DNA of 64,000 nt from Flavobacterium hydatis (lineage in GTDB: Bacteria; Bacteroidota; Bacteroidia; Flavobacteriales; Flavobacteriaceae). How positions within the stretch are numbered: position 1 is the stretch's first letter; every line of letters begins with the position of its first letter. The stretch is taken from assembly GCF_000737695.1 (NCBI RefSeq), contig NZ_JPRM01000006.1:310001-374000 (forward strand), read 5' to 3'. This document shows, in pieces, positions 44,623 to 55,158 of this stretch. The translations under genes were made by a program, and so were the position numbers. The notes under the pieces are model-generated. The model was not told where the DNA came from. It saw nothing but the letters and a program-made list of their open reading frames with translations, and did no database searches.

Positions 44623-44655
44623 CCTCCTCTAGCATTTCCAGCAATTATTTTTTTT
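44605..44655 (+). terminator. expression platform of the metK SAM-II riboswitch
   Basis: AAATGCTA (44605-44612) pairs with TAGCATTT (44630-44637), and a run of eight T follows at 44648-44655. The left arm includes the aptamer's GCTAAA, so aptamer and terminator compete or coordinate. Confidence 0.55.
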
Positions 44656-44692
44656 CCTCGCTTAATTTTATAATTTTAATTTAATAAATATT

Positions 44693-45943
44693 ATGGCTTA
44701 TTTATTTACGTCAGAATCTGTTAGCGAGGGACATCCAGACAAAGTTGCGGATCAAATCTCGGATGCTTTAATTGATAATTTTCTAGCATTTGATGCAGAT
44801 TCTAAAGTGGCATGCGAAACTTTAGTAACAACTGGACAAGTAATATTGGCTGGTGAAGTAAAATCAAATACATATTTAGATGTACAACAAATCGCTCGTG
44901 ATGTAATCAGAAAGATTGGTTATACAAAAAGTGAATATATGTTTGAGGCAAACTCTTGCGGAATTCTATCTGCTATTCACGAACAATCTGCAGACATCAA
45001 TCAAGGTGTTGACAGAGCAAATCCTGAAGAACAAGGAGCTGGTGATCAAGGTATGATGTTTGGTTATGCAACTAACGAAACTGAAAACTACATGCCATTG
45101 GCACTTGATTTATCTCATAAATTATTGCAAGAATTAGCTATCTTAAGACGTGAAAATAAAGAAATCACTTATTTACGTCCTGATGCTAAATCTCAAGTTA
45201 CATTAGAGTACAGTGATGACAATAAGCCAACACGTATCGATGCAATTGTAATATCTACTCAACATGATGATTTTGATGAAGAGGCTGTAATGCTTGCTAA
45301 AATCAAAAAGGATATTATCGAAATTCTTATCCCAAGAATTATTGCTAAAAACCCAACTCACGCACATTTATTCAACGATAAAATTCAATATCATATTAAC
45401 CCAACAGGAAAATTCGTAATTGGAGGTCCTCACGGTGATACTGGATTAACAGGAAGAAAAATCATTGTAGATACTTACGGTGGTAAAGGTGCTCACGGTG
45501 GTGGTGCTTTCTCAGGAAAAGATCCAAGTAAAGTAGATAGAAGTGCTGCTTATGCTACACGTCATATCGCTAAAAACTTAGTTGCTGCTGGTATTGCTGA
45601 TGAAATCTTGGTACAAGTTTCTTATGCTATTGGTGTTGCTAAACCAATGGGTATTTTCATTGAAACTTACGGAACATCTAAAGTAAACTTAACTAACGGT
45701 GAAATCGCTAAAAAAGTAGAAGCTATTTTTGATATGCGTCCTTACTTTATCGAACAACGTTTAAAATTAAGAAATCCTATTTATAGCGAAACTGCTGCTT
45801 ACGGACACATGGGTCGTAAACCAGAAACTGTAACTAAAACTTTTTCTGCTCCAGGTGGAAACGAGAAAACAGTTACTGTAGAATTGTTTACTTGGGAAAA
45901 ACTTGATTTTGTTGACCAAGTAAAAGCTGCATTTGGATTGTAA
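44693..45943 (+). CDS. metK: S-adenosylmethionine synthetase
   Basis: This 416-aa enzyme makes SAM from ATP and methionine. Signature motifs are [20 protein letters not shown] at the N-terminus, the methionine-loop hexapeptide region [14 protein letters not shown], and the P-loop-like [19 protein letters not shown]. The C-terminal region is normal. Length is slightly above the roughly 385 aa of the enterobacterial enzyme, as usual in Bacteroidota. It is controlled by the SAM-II riboswitch upstream and ended by the terminator at 45991-46027. Confidence 0.97.
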   Translation: MAYLFTSESVSEGHPDKVADQISDALIDNFLAFDADSKVACETLVTTGQVILAGEVKSNTYLDVQQIARDVIRKIGYTKSEYMFEANSCGILSAIHEQSADINQGVDRANPEEQGAGDQGMMFGYATNETENYMPLALDLSHKLLQELAILRRENKEITYLRPDAKSQVTLEYSDDNKPTRIDAIVISTQHDDFDEEAVMLAKIKKDIIEILIPRIIAKNPTHAHLFNDKIQYHINPTGKFVIGGPHGDTGLTGRKIIVDTYGGKGAHGGGAFSGKDPSKVDRSAAYATRHIAKNLVAAGIADEILVQVSYAIGVAKPMGIFIETYGTSKVNLTNGEIAKKVEAIFDMRPYFIEQRLKLRNPIYSETAAYGHMGRKPETVTKTFSAPGGNEKTVTVELFTWEKLDFVDQVKAAFGL

Positions 45944-45990
45944 TTTGAAATTCTTTTTAGAATCTTAAAAATAAATCTTAGTATATATTA

Positions 45991-46027
45991 AACCCCGAAA
46001 TCTGCATTTGCAGACTTCGGGGTTTTT
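45991..46027 (+). terminator. terminator after metK
   Basis: ACCCCGAAATCTGC pairs with GCAGACTTCGGGGT around an ATTT loop, followed by TTTTT. Confidence 0.88.
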
Positions 46028-46085
46028 CTTTGGCAATTTGCTTCTATTTTCTTTTCTTCGTACAACAAAACCTACCAAAAAAAGC

Positions 46086-47861
46086 ATGGCTAAATTCCCC
46101 TCTTTCCAGAACGTTTTAAGTACAACTCAAAAAACAGTTCTTAGATTTCCATTAGAAATTTTAATCTCAATTGCAGGAACTATTCTGGCAATTATTCTCA
46201 ATGAAGCAGAGTATGATGACCCAAACAAGGAACTTTACGTAAAGGCTTTAATGAGTTGTTCTTTATGCTTGGTTTTATTCCTTTCTGTTAGTTTATTTTT
46301 TATAGCTGCAAAAAAGAATAATCTTCTGCGCTACTTAACCAGTATCATACTTGGTTCTTTAATCTTTCTTTTTGTTTTTAATTTTCATGAAAACATTACA
46401 GACATAGAAATACAACAATTTTTAGTCCTAAACATTGCTTTACACTTATTAGTTTCGTTTGCAGGATTCTTACCGAGAGCTTACAATCAGGATGAGTTTT
46501 GGGAATTTAACAAGCAACTTTTCCTTAGGATTTTAACAGCTGGTTTATATAGTATTGTGCTGTACGCTGGTTTAGCTTTGGCAATATTAGCTATTGACAA
46601 ATTATTTCATGTAGAATTTTATGACCATGTTTATTTTCATATCTTCTTTGCCATCACAGGAATTTTTAATACTACTTTCTTTTTAAGTGGTGTTCCAGAA
46701 ACTAATAATGAACAAGTTCCTTTAATTCTTAATTATCCAAAAGGTCTTAAAAACTTTACTCAATATGTTTTATTGCCTTTAATAAGTTTGTACTTGGTGA
46801 TTTTGATATGTTATGAAGCAAAGATTCTTGTAACGCTATCTTTACCTGTTGGGTGGGTTTCTTATCTTGTTTTGGTGTTTGCTATTTTCGGGATTCTTTC
46901 TTTTTTATTGGTTCATCCTATTGCTACCGAAAAGGCCAATCTCTGGATAAGAACTTTTAATCGTTTATTTTACTTTCTATTAATTCCGCTATTGGGATTG
47001 CTTTTCTGGGCAATTTTATACCGAATAAATCTATACGGTTTCACGCACGAACGTTATTATGTTCTGTTATTATCAATATGGCTTACGATAGTTGTGGTTT
47101 ATTTTTTAATCCAGAAACAACCTAAAATAAAGTTCATTCCGATAAGTCTGTGCTTAGCAGCTTTACTTTCGCTAGTTGGCCCTCAGAGTGCTAATTCTAT
47201 TTCAAAATACAGTCAATTATCAAGATTTGAAATGTATCTGGAAAAGGGTAAGAAAGAAAAACTAACATTTGATCAAGAAAAGGATTTAAGTAGTATTGTT
47301 TCCTTTTTACAAGACAATTACGGTATAGAAGTTATGGTTCCTTATGCTAAAGCAAAATTAGAAGCTTTACTTAAAAAAGAAAAATCTCCTAGTGATACTG
47401 AAATAATGAATAGCTTGGGGTTTGAATATCGATATGAATATGATCAAAAAGATGATTTAAATAATAGCTTCTACTATTATTTTTATGAAAACGAAGATAA
47501 TCAAGTAGCAAACATTCACGGGCAAGATTTTTTATTTACAATATCTTATAACAATAATCTTGAATGCGACAATTGTACTTCGATAGACGGAAAGAGTTAT
47601 ACCATAAAATCTAAGAAAACTGATTATGGAATTGCTTTACAAATTAATCAGGACATAATTCCTTTAAAAATAAATGACTTTGTAAACGCAAATTCCAACT
47701 TTAGAAAAAACAATCACTCAAATGAAAAAGTAATTCAAAAAGTAGAAAATCCCAAATATACTATCACTTTAGCTTATGTTAGTGCAAATGGCGACATTGT
47801 AAACGGAAAAAAAACCTTAACCAATTGTTTAATTAAAGTTATGGTTGGCATTAAAAAATAA
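46086..47861 (+). CDS. DUF4153 domain-containing membrane protein
   Basis: This 591-aa protein (start at MAKFPSFQNVL; the ORF opens upstream inside the metK terminator, which argues against the earlier ATG) has about ten to eleven hydrophobic helices over residues 15-390. A soluble C-terminal part of about 200 residues follows. The helix pattern and GLKNFTQYVLLPLISLYLVIL match the DUF4153 family. Its function is unknown. The 59 nt from the metK terminator leave room for a short promoter. Confidence 0.8.
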   Translation: MAKFPSFQNVLSTTQKTVLRFPLEILISIAGTILAIILNEAEYDDPNKELYVKALMSCSLCLVLFLSVSLFFIAAKKNNLLRYLTSIILGSLIFLFVFNFHENITDIEIQQFLVLNIALHLLVSFAGFLPRAYNQDEFWEFNKQLFLRILTAGLYSIVLYAGLALAILAIDKLFHVEFYDHVYFHIFFAITGIFNTTFFLSGVPETNNEQVPLILNYPKGLKNFTQYVLLPLISLYLVILICYEAKILVTLSLPVGWVSYLVLVFAIFGILSFLLVHPIATEKANLWIRTFNRLFYFLLIPLLGLLFWAILYRINLYGFTHERYYVLLLSIWLTIVVVYFLIQKQPKIKFIPISLCLAALLSLVGPQSANSISKYSQLSRFEMYLEKGKKEKLTFDQEKDLSSIVSFLQDNYGIEVMVPYAKAKLEALLKKEKSPSDTEIMNSLGFEYRYEYDQKDDLNNSFYYYFYENEDNQVANIHGQDFLFTISYNNNLECDNCTSIDGKSYTIKSKKTDYGIALQINQDIIPLKINDFVNANSNFRKNNHSNEKVIQKVENPKYTITLAYVSANGDIVNGKKTLTNCLIKVMVGIKK

Positions 47862-48021
47862 AACAAAAAAACATTCATCATATCATTTACAATTATGTTA
47901 GGGATACCTATAATTGTTACAGATGAACTACGGATTATTTTTATCAATTAATTCAAGGATTTTTAAACCAAGTAAAATCATAAAAGTTCATTTATAATAA
48001 CGAAAAACTAAAAAGTTATGA

Positions 48022-48144
48022 ATGATGAACAAAAACAAAAATCATCGTAATTGGTTAGAGCTAATAATCAATGTTATAAAAGGAATCGCTTATATTTCTA
48101 AGATAATATATTATTGCATTAAAATACACCAAATACACTTTTAA
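48022..48144 (+). CDS. putative 40-aa hydrophobic small protein
   Basis: The ORF reads MMNKNKNHRNWLELIINVIK then GIAYISKIIYYC and ends before a strong terminator. A basic N-terminus followed by one amphipathic or transmembrane helix resembles the many tiny orphan membrane peptides of Bacteroidota. Evidence is form and placement only. Confidence 0.3.
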   Translation: MMNKNKNHRNWLELIINVIKGIAYISKIIYYCIKIHQIHF

Positions 48145-48150
48145 AAACTA

Positions 48151-48187
48151 AAAAAGCCTTTGAAGCGAACTTCAAAGGCTTTTTTTA
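48151..48187. terminator. bidirectional terminator
   Basis: AAAAAGCCTTTGAAG and its complement around CGAA, with A- and T-runs, between convergent genes. Confidence 0.88.
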
Positions 48188-48188
48188 T

Positions 48189-50408
48189 TTAATAGCTTCC
48201 GTTTTGCATTTTAACTAATGTTTCCTGCATTTCTGTCTTGGTTTCTTCCTCAACATCTTTAGATAATTCTACAGCTTGTTGTTGCGTTTTAATAGCCTTT
48301 TCTTTTTGTCCGTCTTTATAGTACAATTGTGCCAATGTATCTAGATAATAAGGATCATTCTTTTTAACAACCAAACTATATTCTGACCATTTAATGGCTT
48401 TCTTTATAAAAGTAGCATCGTTTGAATTTAATACTGTAAACCAAGCAACATCGTTACAAAGGTTTGTATGATATTCCTTAAACTCTTTCCATCCAAAATA
48501 AGAAGAAGAAACATCTGCACTATACATTTCGTCTAGCCTTTGGATTACATTTTCCTTCGTTACCAACATCTTATTAAAATAAGCATCAAACTCTTTCAAA
48601 TACAAATTGTCAGGATCTCCATTTTTTGCTTTTTCTGTCAAATAGTATAAGTAACTTCTATAAGATTCGAAATTACCTTTTCCGCCAGAGATTAATTTCT
48701 GGTATGTTTCCATTACTCTTTTCTCATCAGATTTTTCTATAACTTCACCATCAACATACACAATGGTATTGTTTTGCAAAGCATTCGAGATTTCCGAGCT
48801 TATATTCCCTATTGCAACATTTGTATCACCTTTGGCATTGTATTCTTCTCTTTGAGCTTCGATGGCATCATAATGCTTAAGCAAATAATCTATCGATTTA
48901 AAATCGGTATCGTTTAAAACTTTATCTGTTTTAAAAATTACTTTATTAAATCCTATACTTTTAATTTCTGCCAGAATAGATTCTACAAGCATCAAATTAG
49001 GTTTTGTATCTTTCTGATGCGCTATAATAATCTTCTCCCAAGCTGACTCTACTTGCTTTTTATCAAAAGTAGATTTCGTAAATTTAAAATCGCTTTCATC
49101 TGACTCCTCGCTATAAGAATCATCTAAAATATCTGCAAATGGCGAAACAGCATTAAACGCTTTTATCAAATCAGCATCACTAGCCTTTTTATTGGTAATG
49201 ACTCTATTGAAATCTGTCAAAGCACTCGCTTTTTTCAGCTTGTTATAAAGGCCATCATAATACATAAACTGGTATTGCTTATCGATTAAATTTGATTTTG
49301 CAGTCGCAAGTACATTACCATCTTTATCCAATATAATTATACTTGGTGAATCGGAAATTTTATTTTTCTTTAACCAGCTTTTATCATTTTTGTTAGTCAA
49401 ATAATAATTATACACATCGAATTGAGGATCGTATCCATCATAAAAATTATATCCTATCGTCTCTTCCTGGCTTTTAATAAAGGCATCAAAATAGGCTTGA
49501 ACCGATTTATTATCGATATCATTATAAACAATCAAAAACTTATTATCTGTGGCCTTAGTTGCTTTTATAGCATCTGCCAAAGAACTCTCTGCTTTAAGCT
49601 TAAAATCTATTTTTGATCCACCCCCAACAACAGTATCCGCACTATCTATTTCTACCTCCGAGCCATCAACAAAATCCCCTTCTTTTCCCGGATAGGTCCA
49701 AGCTGTAATACTTTTAATCTCCAGAGGAAGTACTTTTGTTTTTACTGCTTCCTGATTGATCTTTTTTATGTTTTGAAAAATCAACGGACTTTTACCCGAT
49801 ATTTCAAAAACTGTTAAGTCATTTGTCTTTTTATCAAAGAAACCTTTTAAATCTAGATTATCCGAATAAGGTTGGTGTTTTATAGTTACTCCTGTGGCAT
49901 TATCTGGCACTGCAAATTTTAGTATTTTACTTGGTGTACCGCTACCATATCCTTCATAAACAAGATATAAAAACGATGCATGATCAATCTCAAAATTAAG
50001 ACTTGAGTCTTCCGTTTCTCCATCTATTAATTCTATATCAGATATTCTTTGGTACTTAACAGGATCAGTTCCGTTCTGAGTACCAATGTAAAAACCATAA
50101 TATAAAGATTCAATGAATTTTACTTTAAGTTTACCTACACTTACTGGTGTATTATAAGTATAATCAACATTAAAAATAACGCCATCTCTATTTTTACCTT
50201 TCAGCAATAATGAATCATTTTTCACTTCATAATTACCTTCCAGAAATACAAGTTCGTATTTATTATTATCTAGCAAGTTCAGTTTTAGATTCAATCCCTG
50301 ATCATTATCTTTAGACAAATAAGATCCTTTCTCTATTGTTTGGTTTTGAGCAAATGAGAAAGATGTAATAAAAAAAAGTACCCAAGTACTCCACATAAAA
50401 TATCGCAT
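48189..50408 (-). CDS. secreted thioredoxin-like/TPR protein
   Basis: This 739-aa protein has a signal peptide (MWSTWVLFFITSFSFAQ). The central region (about 270-390) includes SPSIIILDKDGNVLATAKS, like a thioredoxin-fold strand-turn but without a CxxC pair. The C-terminal part carries tetratricopeptide-like helices: YLDTLAQLYYKDGQKEKAIKTQ. It is likely periplasmic or surface-exposed. Family members in Bacteroidota are of unknown function. It shares its strand with the upstream TonB receptor/GLPGLI pair, 82 nt away. Confidence 0.65.
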   Translation of the reverse strand: MRYFMWSTWVLFFITSFSFAQNQTIEKGSYLSKDNDQGLNLKLNLLDNNKYELVFLEGNYEVKNDSLLLKGKNRDGVIFNVDYTYNTPVSVGKLKVKFIESLYYGFYIGTQNGTDPVKYQRISDIELIDGETEDSSLNFEIDHASFLYLVYEGYGSGTPSKILKFAVPDNATGVTIKHQPYSDNLDLKGFFDKKTNDLTVFEISGKSPLIFQNIKKINQEAVKTKVLPLEIKSITAWTYPGKEGDFVDGSEVEIDSADTVVGGGSKIDFKLKAESSLADAIKATKATDNKFLIVYNDIDNKSVQAYFDAFIKSQEETIGYNFYDGYDPQFDVYNYYLTNKNDKSWLKKNKISDSPSIIILDKDGNVLATAKSNLIDKQYQFMYYDGLYNKLKKASALTDFNRVITNKKASDADLIKAFNAVSPFADILDDSYSEESDESDFKFTKSTFDKKQVESAWEKIIIAHQKDTKPNLMLVESILAEIKSIGFNKVIFKTDKVLNDTDFKSIDYLLKHYDAIEAQREEYNAKGDTNVAIGNISSEISNALQNNTIVYVDGEVIEKSDEKRVMETYQKLISGGKGNFESYRSYLYYLTEKAKNGDPDNLYLKEFDAYFNKMLVTKENVIQRLDEMYSADVSSSYFGWKEFKEYHTNLCNDVAWFTVLNSNDATFIKKAIKWSEYSLVVKKNDPYYLDTLAQLYYKDGQKEKAIKTQQQAVELSKDVEEETKTEMQETLVKMQNGSY

Positions 50409-50490
50409 ACAAATTATAAGTTAGTTACTAATTAGGAACGCAAATATATCCTCTTTTTTTTAGGCTGAAAAGAAATTAACACACAAAAAA

Positions 50491-53178
50491 CTACAAATTA
50501 TATTTCATAGAAAAAATTATATATCGAGGCTGAACTGTGTATTGCGAAACCCTTGTAGAGAACTGCGAAAAGCTATCATCGTTCAGGTATTTTGTGTTTA
50601 ACAAATTAGTAGCCGACACTTTATATTCCCATTTACTATTTTCTTTTTGGTAAACCAAACTTGCATTTAAGAAATCATATTCGTTATCGATTGCTTTATT
50701 TTTACTGTAATAATGGTAAAATTCATAATCGGCAACAAATGAAAAACTTTCTAAAAAATAGTAATCCAGCTTAACAAAAGGCTTATCGGTATAATACGTA
50801 GAACCAATATATTCATTAACCAAAAAGGTATAACCAAATTCGAGATTAGGTAAATCTTTATAATTTGTTGCAGCCTTTACTGTATAGTTTTGACTAAAAC
50901 TTTCGGTAATCGAAGGCGAATCATTTTGGATATTATTAAACTTAGACCAATTTAAACTCGCATTTACTGAAGCTTTATAATTCTTTAAAAACGATCGCCC
51001 ATAATTTCCCATTCCCGAGAATGTTTCGTCTGCAAGATTTGAATTATAAGGCATCGAAGATTGATTTATCCCTGTAAAATCTGACTTTGTTTTTACAGCA
51101 TCTACTTTTCTTGTATAGGTAGCATTGGCAAAAATATTCTCAAAATTGAACATATTGTATTTAAAATAATGTAATGAATGTACCTGTGAAGTCGCATTCT
51201 CTAAGAATCTATTTCCTTTAAATAAACTACTATAATTGGACAGAACATAACCCGAAGCTAGCTGATTTATATCGGTAAAATTATTAGTCAATGAGAAATT
51301 ATACGTCAATGTTTCTGATTTTTTTATCTGATATAAAGCGAACAAATCTGGTAAAACTCTAAAAAATCCCTGTGAATAACCAGAACCTAATTGGTTATTA
51401 TTCATCGCATACGAATGCACACTCACGCCTGGAGTAAAAGTAAATTTGCCTGTTAAGATTTTATAATGTAACCCTAAAAAAACATCATTAAAATTATAGT
51501 TTACCTGATTATTATTCTCCGCATCATCTAGATTATTGGTTGTACCATCATCCAGAATCTGAAATATATGAGAATTAAAATTTTGATGGGAATATGTGTT
51601 TCCAATCGTCACGTTTATATTACTCTTGGCCGTTACCATATAATAGTAATCGAATTTGGCATCGAGTTTATTTGTTTTTACAAATCGATTCTGATTTAAA
51701 TCATTCCTATCCTGACCTGAAATATATCCCGATAAATCAAACGGCTGACTCTGCAAATTGGCATTATAAAACGGATTCTCATCCTGATATAAATACTGGG
51801 CTTCAAACGCAAAAATATTCTTGTCATTTTTGGTATAATACAAACTCAGATTTTGATTGATCGATGTTGGATCTTGCTTTTTGTTTGTAAATATATTCTC
51901 GGTCGCAGCAATATTATCTACAATCGATTCTCGCAACAAATTACTATTCTCTTCTTGTTTAGAAAACTTGGTTAAAATATCATAATCAAACTGAAATTTT
52001 GCGTTAGGTTTATAGGTCGAACTTAATTTAAAAAGCCCAAGATTATTTTTTTGATGTGTAAGTTCATCACTTTTTTGTTGATCTCCAGATTCCAGTATTG
52101 TAGTTTGTGACTTAGTTTCAAGATCGGTCGTAGCCGAAGAAATAATTCCGAAACCGCTTAAACTCCAAGATTTAGTAACATTATAAGTAAAGTTAGTAGC
52201 TCCAAATTGGGTTTCGATTTCTTTAGCGCGGTTATTTCGCAAAAGCGAAATTCCTAAATCATTAGAAGAAACATCAAAGCTACTTCCGCCCTTTTTCATC
52301 ATACTCCTAAAACCTCCAGTAAACTTAAAATAATCCTGAATGGTAAGAGGTAATTCGCCTATATTATTAAAATTAGTAATCACGTTAATACTATACTTTG
52401 GGCTATAATAAAACACTTTCGGGTTAATTATATATCGACTATCGAGTTCTCCTAGTCCTACACCGGCAGTGATATCGCCAAACCAAAAATTATTCTTTCC
52501 TTTTTTAAGTTTAATATTCATAGCAACATTATCCTGATCATTCTCTAATCCTTTTAATGCGCCAACTTCGTTATAATTTCTTAGCACTTGTACTTTATCA
52601 ATAGCATCAGCAGGGATATTCTTTACTCCTAGTTTTGTATCACCATCAAAGAAATCTTTGCCTTCGACCATTAATTTAGAAACTTTTTTGCCCTCTACTT
52701 CTATTTCACCATCGGCATTTACCTCAACTCCTGGTAATTTCTTCAAGACATCTTCCAGTTTCTTTTCTGTTCCTGATTTAAATGAATCTGCATTATACAC
52801 AATCGTATCTCCTTTTATCGAAACTGGCATTTCCCGTACAATCTCAACTCCCTCAAGTTCTATCCCAAGATTGTCCAATACAATATTCTGAGAAATGTTT
52901 ATTGCCTGAGTTGTTATTGTTATCTCTTTAGATTTCATTCCGAGATAACTAATTTTTATACTGTAAGACGAATTTGGTTTTAAACTCAACTGAAACTTTC
53001 CTTTATCATTTGTAATTCCGTAGGAATCCATTGCTTTAGTCATAGTATTAACAGCCATGATATTTGCCATTTCCAGCGGATTTTTCTTTTCATCCAAGAT
53101 AAAACCATCGTATTTAATACTTTGGGAGAATGATATGGTTGTAACCAAAAGGGTTAAGCAGGAGACTATATTTTTCAT
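50491..53178 (-). CDS. TonB-dependent receptor-like protein with carboxypeptidase-regulatory domain
   Basis: This 895-aa outer-membrane protein has a signal peptide (IVSCLTLLVTTISFSQ). A carboxypeptidase-regulatory-like domain spans about 22-110 (YDGFILDEKKNPLEMANIMA). The plug, about 115-235, has DVLKKLPGVEVNADGEIEVE and SKLMVEGKDFFDGDTKL, and a beta-barrel of the outer-membrane beta-barrel family follows. It is paired with a GLPGLI-family protein encoded 15 nt upstream, a common arrangement in flavobacteria thought to concern transport or protein/peptide handling. The ligand is unknown. Confidence 0.87.
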   Translation of the reverse strand: MKNIVSCLTLLVTTISFSQSIKYDGFILDEKKNPLEMANIMAVNTMTKAMDSYGITNDKGKFQLSLKPNSSYSIKISYLGMKSKEITITTQAINISQNIVLDNLGIELEGVEIVREMPVSIKGDTIVYNADSFKSGTEKKLEDVLKKLPGVEVNADGEIEVEGKKVSKLMVEGKDFFDGDTKLGVKNIPADAIDKVQVLRNYNEVGALKGLENDQDNVAMNIKLKKGKNNFWFGDITAGVGLGELDSRYIINPKVFYYSPKYSINVITNFNNIGELPLTIQDYFKFTGGFRSMMKKGGSSFDVSSNDLGISLLRNNRAKEIETQFGATNFTYNVTKSWSLSGFGIISSATTDLETKSQTTILESGDQQKSDELTHQKNNLGLFKLSSTYKPNAKFQFDYDILTKFSKQEENSNLLRESIVDNIAATENIFTNKKQDPTSINQNLSLYYTKNDKNIFAFEAQYLYQDENPFYNANLQSQPFDLSGYISGQDRNDLNQNRFVKTNKLDAKFDYYYMVTAKSNINVTIGNTYSHQNFNSHIFQILDDGTTNNLDDAENNNQVNYNFNDVFLGLHYKILTGKFTFTPGVSVHSYAMNNNQLGSGYSQGFFRVLPDLFALYQIKKSETLTYNFSLTNNFTDINQLASGYVLSNYSSLFKGNRFLENATSQVHSLHYFKYNMFNFENIFANATYTRKVDAVKTKSDFTGINQSSMPYNSNLADETFSGMGNYGRSFLKNYKASVNASLNWSKFNNIQNDSPSITESFSQNYTVKAATNYKDLPNLEFGYTFLVNEYIGSTYYTDKPFVKLDYYFLESFSFVADYEFYHYYSKNKAIDNEYDFLNASLVYQKENSKWEYKVSATNLLNTKYLNDDSFSQFSTRVSQYTVQPRYIIFSMKYNL

Positions 53179-53193
53179 TATAATTTAAATAAA

Positions 53194-54102
53194 TTATCGA
53201 ACCATAAGAGTTGCAGCTCCGCCTGATCTACCACGATTAGGATGCATTTCTCGAAACTCTTTCATTTTCTTTGTAACAATTTCATCATACGCTTTCTGTG
53301 ATGTTACTTTACCTGTTGTAGGTGCTTGTATCGCAACTTTATCTTTAGCGTTTAGAACAATTTTAGAACATAGTATAATGGTTCTCCCATCATTAATTTC
53401 TAATATCAAACCAGGCAAACCCCAATAATTCTCTGGACCTTGGTTTATCGGGATATCTGGCGTGTACCAAGCAGTTACAATTATATCTTTAGGAACTTCA
53501 AAACTCTCCATAAAGTTTGTTGCTTTTTCTTCCTTCTTAGGGGTTTCTTTGTTTTTAGATTCTTCTTTCTTTGCATCAGGCTTTTTGGGTTTAGCATTTC
53601 TAATATCAGCTTCGTTAACTGTTTTAACCATCGTTGCCTTGTAACACGTATATCCTCCTATTTGCTTAGTTTCTTCCTCCAGTTTCCATTTTATATTTGG
53701 TAATGAATCCACGACTAAAAATTCTTTCCCCATAAATTCTTTATCAACAGTATAATATCTAGTTTTTACATTCTTATAAAAAGTTCCACCATCGCTCATC
53801 ATTGAACTCGCCATTCTAAGACCTCCATTTTGTTGTTCTCCCATATCGAGTTTTTCTTCTTCTTTATAAATCGAAGCCGACTGATCAAAATTGAGTATAA
53901 ATGTTTTTTCGAGCATTTTTTTCATTTGCTCTTCCATGTCTTTTTGCATCTCGGGAGTAATATCTCTATTACCTGGCATTCCGTTAAATTTTGGTGCTTG
54001 TGTTTTAGACTCATAAATTGCCATTCCCTGAAAATCTTTTTGTGCCTGTGCCTGATAAAATCCAAACATCACAATAAGTGTAAAAAATACTTTATCCGTC
54101 AT
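53194..54102 (-). CDS. GLPGLI family protein
   Basis: This 302-aa secreted protein has a signal peptide (FFTLIVMFGFYQAQAQ) and the family signature WGLPGLILEINDG at about residues 225-240. TCYKATMVK and IIVTAWYTPDIPINQGPENY support the assignment. A Lys/Glu-rich insert (KKPDAKKEESKNKETPKKEE) interrupts the fold before the signature. It is translated just ahead of a TonB-receptor-like protein, its usual partner in Bacteroidota. The role is unknown. Confidence 0.9.
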   Translation of the reverse strand: MTDKVFFTLIVMFGFYQAQAQKDFQGMAIYESKTQAPKFNGMPGNRDITPEMQKDMEEQMKKMLEKTFILNFDQSASIYKEEEKLDMGEQQNGGLRMASSMMSDGGTFYKNVKTRYYTVDKEFMGKEFLVVDSLPNIKWKLEEETKQIGGYTCYKATMVKTVNEADIRNAKPKKPDAKKEESKNKETPKKEEKATNFMESFEVPKDIIVTAWYTPDIPINQGPENYWGLPGLILEINDGRTIILCSKIVLNAKDKVAIQAPTTGKVTSQKAYDEIVTKKMKEFREMHPNRGRSGGAATLMVR

Positions 54103-54354
54103 AGCTTTATATTTAAAGTGTTTCTATCTAATTATTAGATTATTAACCAAAGCTATTACTAATCTCAAAGTCTAAAAAAACTAATATATCAATTGCCTAA
54201 ATCGATAGACAAATGTGGCTTTAAGTAAGATAATCCTAAAAAAGCCGTTCAATATATTAACCGTAATCTAAATATTTATGCTAAAGCAAATAGCAATTGA
54301 GTTTTTTTGTAATTTGGTCTATTCAAAATCAGAGCTATTAAAACCAAAACAATA

Positions 54355-55158
54355 ATGTACAAAAACTTGATATTTCTGATTCTTATTTGCTCTTTTTCAG
54401 CAGCTTTTTCTCAGGATAAGAAAATCCAAATCTCTACAGTAAATAGTATAACTTTTGATGCTGATCAATTTTCAGGAACGGATTCTTTTAGTTTTGTTTA
54501 TTTAATAAAAAACAACCGTTTTATAAAAACAAACGGGAAAGATGCTTACGAATATAAAAACATCTCTTTAGGAAAGATTACTAAAGCTGATTTAGAAAAT
54601 CCGCTTAAAATTGTTTTATTTTATGAAGATTTCAATACGGTAGTTTTACTAGATAATCAGTTTAACGAGACTAATAGAATTAATTTTTCTAAAAACACAA
54701 CTCCTATTCTTGCTTCTGGAATTGGAATTGCATCACAAAATCAGCTTTGGATTTACAATACATTAAACCAACAAATTGGTCTTTATAACTATTTAAAAGA
54801 TGAGTATAAAACAGTTTCCACTCCACTTTCGGGAAACATAAAATACTATCAATCGAATTTCAACGTTTTTTATTGGGTAGACGAAAAGAACAATTGGTTT
54901 TCTTGTGACATCTTCGGCAAAGTTATTGCTCTTGGGAAAATACCCGATTTTGATGCTTTAACGATTCTTAACAACAATCAATATATTTACAAAAAAGCTA
55001 ATTTGTTGTTTTTTAAAGACATCAGTAAGTCCGAATCAGAAGATCCTTTGCAAATTGAAATTTCAGAAAAAACGTTTGGGAATTTCTATTACAAAGACCA
55101 AATTTTATCTATTTTTACAATTGGAGGAATTACAAATTATAAAATCATAATACCGTAA
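54355..55158 (+). CDS. hypothetical secreted beta-propeller-like protein
   Basis: This 267-aa protein has a signal peptide (LIFLILICSFSAAFSQ) and repeated beta-strand segments (VVLLDNQFNETNRINF, QLWIYNTLNQQIGLYNY) suggestive of a propeller. Its stop codon overlaps the ATG of the deoxynucleoside kinase gene by one base, so the two are coupled in translation despite unrelated apparent roles. The arrangement of this pair is typical of flavobacterial genomes in my recollection, but function is unknown. Confidence 0.7.
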   Translation: MYKNLIFLILICSFSAAFSQDKKIQISTVNSITFDADQFSGTDSFSFVYLIKNNRFIKTNGKDAYEYKNISLGKITKADLENPLKIVLFYEDFNTVVLLDNQFNETNRINFSKNTTPILASGIGIASQNQLWIYNTLNQQIGLYNYLKDEYKTVSTPLSGNIKYYQSNFNVFYWVDEKNNWFSCDIFGKVIALGKIPDFDALTILNNNQYIYKKANLLFFKDISKSESEDPLQIEISEKTFGNFYYKDQILSIFTIGGITNYKIIIP

